From a bacterium (GTDB taxonomy: Bacteria; Patescibacteriota; Saccharimonadia; Saccharimonadales; UBA4665), in assembly GCA_021811685.1 (NCBI GenBank), contig JAJZNT010000031.1, positions 1 to 33,708 of the forward strand: a stretch of DNA of 33,708 bases, in the 5' to 3' direction. Within the stretch, counting starts at the first letter, position 1. Each line of letters starts with the position of its first letter. Positions 30,565 to 33,708 of this stretch are shown here, in pieces. The translations under genes were made by a program, and so were the position numbers. The notes under the pieces were generated by a model. It was not told the DNA's origin and made no database searches. It saw only the letters and a list, made by a program, of their open reading frames with translations.

Positions 30565-31769
30565 GTTTAAGAAGCGGACATATTCATACGGCTATTGCTA
30601 CGATGCGTACCAATCGCTGGCGTAGCGTTTTAACTATGTTCGGAATTACCGTTGGCGTGGCTAGCGTAATTGTCATTATTGGTATAAGCCAAGGAGTGAA
30701 GAACGAGATCACTAATCAGGTTTACGCCTTTTCTAAGAACGTGATTACCGTTACTTCTAAAGCCGCTAATCTTACTAATTTCGGCGTGTCCCAAGTGCCG
30801 ACCGTCTCTACTCTAACCAACCAGGATGTAACTTCCATTGGTAAGATAAAGGGGGTTACGGCCAGTGTTCCCATGATAATTGAGTCGGGCTTGGTTACTG
30901 GAGATAAGACGCTTCACGGCGGGATTGTAATCGCTACCAGTTCAGAGCTGCCGAGCGTGCTTAATCAGTCCTTAGCCTTCGGCTCGTTCTTTACTTCGGA
31001 AGATATAAGTTCTTATCCGGCAGTGCTTGGCTATAATGCTTCGGTCGGTCTGTTTAAAGAAAATGTCCCTCTGGGTTTTAGCTTTAACTGGAGGGGCCAG
31101 CCTTTTATTGTAAACGGAGTATTAAACGGGTTTAGGGTTACGCCGTTTTCGAATAATACACTGTATAATAACGCTGTTTTCATTCCCTCTCAGGCAGCAA
31201 AGCAGCTAGACCCAGGCGGCGGTTCACTGTTTCAGATATTAGCCAGAGTGGATAATTCAAAAGACCTGAATAAAGTCGGCGGAGAGATCACAGCGGCACT
31301 AATAAAGAACCACGGCGGGCAGAAAAACTTTTCGGTATTACTTCCCTCTCAGGTTGCCAAGAACAATACCGGTATCTTGAATCTGCTTACTGAGCTAACT
31401 ATCGGCATAGCCTTAATATCTTTGTTTGTAGGCGGAGTCGGGATTATGAATGTTATGTTAGTGTCGGTTGCGGAAAGGATCCACGAAATAGGCATCAGAA
31501 AAGCTATAGGTGCCAGTAACCGTCAGGTTATGTCGCAGTTTCTGGTTGAGGCGACCACGGTAAGTGTTACCGGCGGACTAATCGGTATCTTATTAGCTTT
31601 GTTAGCCGATCTGGTATTGAAGCTAGTGACTAACCTTTCCCCGTCAATTAGCTGGGAGATTATAGTTATCGGGGCGGCAATCTCGATGCTTATAGGTATT
31701 GTCTTCGGATCGATTCCGGCGATTAGGGCCGCCAGTAAGGAACCAATTGAAGCTTTGAGAAACGAGTAA
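30561..31769 (+). CDS. MacB/FtsX-type ABC transporter permease
   Basis: A 402-residue membrane protein. The first helix (about 22-45, VLTMFGITVGVASVIVIIGI) is followed by a large extracytoplasmic MacB_PCD-like domain to about residue 275. An FtsX-like block of three helices closes the protein: TIGIALISLFVGGVGIMNVM, SVTGGLIGILLALLADLVLK and IVIGAAISMLIGIVFGSIPA. The coupling segment ERIHEIGIRKAIGASNRQVM contacts the ATPase. It works with the overlapping upstream ATP-binding protein. It converges with the protease gene, seven bases apart. Confidence 0.93.
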   Translation: MSLRSGHIHTAIATMRTNRWRSVLTMFGITVGVASVIVIIGISQGVKNEITNQVYAFSKNVITVTSKAANLTNFGVSQVPTVSTLTNQDVTSIGKIKGVTASVPMIIESGLVTGDKTLHGGIVIATSSELPSVLNQSLAFGSFFTSEDISSYPAVLGYNASVGLFKENVPLGFSFNWRGQPFIVNGVLNGFRVTPFSNNTLYNNAVFIPSQAAKQLDPGGGSLFQILARVDNSKDLNKVGGEITAALIKNHGGQKNFSVLLPSQVAKNNTGILNLLTELTIGIALISLFVGGVGIMNVMLVSVAERIHEIGIRKAIGASNRQVMSQFLVEATTVSVTGGLIGILLALLADLVLKLVTNLSPSISWEIIVIGAAISMLIGIVFGSIPAIRAASKEPIEALRNE

Positions 31770-31776
31770 AGCTTTA

Positions 31777-32946
31777 TTACTGGGCGCAGGTACCACTACT
31801 GACTGGGCGGGTAGTGTTCAGATTATCTTTAATGATCTTGACAATTGGAGTGGTTACTAATGCGTAGCCCACATTGTTATATTCGGTTGATTGGGCAAAG
31901 ACTACCCCTATAACACTACCCTTGTTGTTGATTAAGGGTCCGCCGGAATTGCCCGGGATAATTGTCGCCTGAACTTCATATACTTGCCGCTGAGTTGAGC
32001 CTTGAGCATAGATATTGCTGCCGATTGCCGAGAATTCCTGAAGCACTTCGGCTACTCTGGCGTTAAAAGCACCCCCTCCCGGGTAGCCAAGTACTGCTGC
32101 GGGGGTATTATTTGCTACAGAGGTACTAAATACGTTTAGTGCCGGTTCGCGTAAGCCGCCACTTACTCTTAACAGGGCAAAGTCTAGGTTAGGATTAAAA
32201 TAAACAACCGTTCCGATGTGGTTGCCGTTGCTGTCTTCAATGTATGGCTCGCTGATGCCGGCAACAACGTGGGCGTTTGTAGCCACCAGGTCGTTTCCGA
32301 CTACGAATCCCGAGCCTTCTACTACCCCGCCGCAACCATTGCCGACTATTTTTACAACCGAGGCTCTGTCGGCGTTGATTGCTGCAGCAAATTGGCTATA
32401 CGGCGGTAGCTTGGTGTTACCTGGAGGTGCCGGTTCGCCGGCATTAAACACTCTAGGGAAACCGTTTGGGTCTACCAGATGACTTAGGCTGGCAATAACA
32501 TTGGGTGCCGGCGGTAAATGCCTATCTAGAGAAGCTACAATTCTTGATGACTTCAGTTCGTTTTGAAGGGATACGTAAGGCAGGCTTCTCAGCACTGCAG
32601 CTCCCAGCCATACACCTATAAGTACCGATGCTACGGATAGTAACGAGCCGAGTATATTGTCATAACGGTTGAGTTTAGCCAGGGCTACCTTGCGTTTAAG
32701 GAAAATACCAATGTATTCCCCGACAATCAGCATAATAATGGCCATACCAAGAGTGGTAAGCAGGGTAACTATTGACCGGCTAAGTTGCGTATGGACTAAT
32801 TTTATGGTTGAGGGTTCAATTAATACACCCAGTAACAGTCCACCGAAGAAACCGATAGTTGAAAAGGCTTGCTGCACAAAACCGATTTCCCTGCCTCTGA
32901 TTACCGCACTGATCAGCAGTACGATGATAATGATGTCGATTATCAT
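31777..32946 (-). CDS. MarP-like CvpA/trypsin-like membrane serine protease
   Basis: A 389-residue protein. Residues 1-125 carry about four membrane helices of the CvpA type (IIDIIIIVLLISAVIRGREI, GFFGGLLLGVLIE, LTTLGMAIIMLIVGEYIGIF). The extracytoplasmic trypsin-like domain has the triad His in VATNAHVVAG, Asp in NPNLDFALLRV and Ser in IIPGNSGGPL. This architecture is that of MarP, an acid and oxidative stress protease of actinobacteria. Two cysteines (NGCGGV and the C-terminal GTCAQ) could form a disulfide, as in MarP. It lies 13 bases downstream of zwf. Confidence 0.9.
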   Translation of the reverse strand: MIIDIIIIVLLISAVIRGREIGFVQQAFSTIGFFGGLLLGVLIEPSTIKLVHTQLSRSIVTLLTTLGMAIIMLIVGEYIGIFLKRKVALAKLNRYDNILGSLLSVASVLIGVWLGAAVLRSLPYVSLQNELKSSRIVASLDRHLPPAPNVIASLSHLVDPNGFPRVFNAGEPAPPGNTKLPPYSQFAAAINADRASVVKIVGNGCGGVVEGSGFVVGNDLVATNAHVVAGISEPYIEDSNGNHIGTVVYFNPNLDFALLRVSGGLREPALNVFSTSVANNTPAAVLGYPGGGAFNARVAEVLQEFSAIGSNIYAQGSTQRQVYEVQATIIPGNSGGPLINNKGSVIGVVFAQSTEYNNVGYALVTTPIVKIIKDNLNTTRPVSSGTCAQ

Positions 32947-32959
32947 AAATCGTAAATTC

Positions 32960-33708
32960 TTATGTTTTTAGTTTAGCAGAATCTTCACGGCTTAGCCGTG
33001 AGGTTGACGGACCCTTGCCTCCGTTTTCGTAAATAACCAGATCGTCACTTGTTGACTGCCAGTAATTGAGTATTGGCTGCAGTAAATACCATGAAGCCAT
33101 TATTTCCTCTTTGGTGGCAAATAGTAAGTGGTCTCCACGGATAGCGTCAACCAGCACTCTCTCGTAGGCGTCGTGATTGTTATCTTCGAAGTAGCTGTTG
33201 TAGCTGAAGTTCATCTTTACTTTGCGTAAGTTGTGGGTAAAGCCCGGCTTTTCTATTAATAAATCAACGTCGATGCCTTCATCGGGTTGGATGCGGAATC
33301 TTAAGATATTCGGATCTTTGCTGCCGAAATAAACCAAGATGGCAGTCAGTTTCTCATTAAGTGCCTTGCCGGTTGTTAGCCTGAACTCGGCTTCAGCCCA
33401 GTTTGGGTCTTTTGATTTTAAATTTAGTGAAACAAAAGTTTCAATATTAGAGTTCGGATTATCTACTTCGCGCTTATAGGACGAATACTGTCCGCGGATA
33501 ACTTGCGGTATGCCTGAGGGCTCGACGGTAGGCATGGTCAAGTTGGACATAAACTCATGTTTTTTAGCGTGGATCTCGCTGCTGGTTAGCGCGTCTGGCA
33601 TATCCATAGCTGTTAGTGACAGCAACTGGAGTAAGTGGCTTTGAGCCAAGTCGCGCAATGCTCCGATCCCTTCGTAAAATCTGACCCCTCAACCATAAAA
33701 TTAGTCCA
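32960..33708 (-). CDS. zwf: Glucose-6-phosphate 1-dehydrogenase, C-terminal part, partial and frameshifted
   Basis: Partial gene continuing past the window edge. The open frame from 33658 down reads RDLAQSHLLQLLSLTAMD through IRGDHLLFATKEEIMASWYL and ILNYWQS, the conserved C-terminal half of Zwf, the first enzyme of the oxidative pentose phosphate route. Upstream, FYEGIGALRDL continues the family motif in this frame only to 33684. TNFMVEG, the expected preceding residues, is in another frame. Adding one G to the minus-strand GGGG run (33685-33688) joins them. Either the gene is broken or the run is miscalled. Confidence 0.85.

Noticed and set aside
1-33708. TGA recoding as glycine
   Set aside because: TGA ends several clear genes at the expected family length, such as the RelE-like toxin, and the zwf break also involves a TAA, so a code change does not explain it.
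1-33708. CRISPR array or insertion sequence
   Set aside because: No regularly spaced repeats and no transposase or integrase frame were found; the only long direct repeat is the in-frame duplication at 7716-7944.

Overview
The window reads as chromosomal DNA of a reduced-genome bacterium of the Candidate Phyla Radiation (Patescibacteria), most likely a Saccharibacteria relative. The evidence is gene style: compact housekeeping operons, many one- or two-helix membrane proteins with Ser/Thr/Pro-rich linkers, a topoisomerase I ending in C-terminal repeats instead of zinc fingers, and weak Shine-Dalgarno signals. TGA behaves as a stop, which argues against code-25 lineages. The taxonomic call is inference.

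Layout. At 45-4908 and on to 9637, nearly everything is on the minus strand: a sigma-region-4/HARE-like regulator, topA, a 57-residue membrane protein, then an operon running histidine kinase, response regulator, pseudouridine synthase, der, pth. A plus-strand structured RNA of about 345 nt (3919-4263), with a consensus promoter and an intrinsic terminator, sits between topA and pth; I cannot assign it to a known family.

At 9823-13771 lies an accessory stretch at the 3' end of tRNA-Glu. It has two intact toxin-antitoxin pairs (RHH/RelE-like and Phd/PIN), a remnant of a second RelE module in which antitoxin and toxin are fused by deletion, and four decayed genes (a coiled-coil protein, a RidA-family protein, a prepilin-like protein and a cytidylyltransferase-like protein). 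Short copies of the tRNA-Glu 3' end mark the edges of the modules.

At 13710-20225 is another minus-strand operon: membrane protein, gltX, DUF3048 protein, histidine kinase, response regulator, methyltransferase. It is followed by a PEGA-domain membrane protein, a sortase, tRNA-Leu, a divergent NAD(P)HX-dehydratase-like protein, a HAD phosphatase, exonuclease III, pyrH and a DUF6159-like membrane protein.

The most striking part is 28023-29377, a small island at the 3' end of tRNA-Ser. It holds two small genes of unknown role, a 13-bp inverted repeat, and a complete type III hammerhead ribozyme (28833-28885) that ends directly against the start codon of a stand-alone P-loop kinase resembling the 5'-OH polynucleotide kinase of T4. 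Hammerhead cleavage leaves a 5'-OH on the RNA that carries this ORF, so ribozyme and enzyme may be functionally linked.

The window closes with a MacB-type ABC exporter pair, a CvpA/trypsin-like membrane protease and the 3' part of zwf, which carries an apparent one-base frameshift near the edge.
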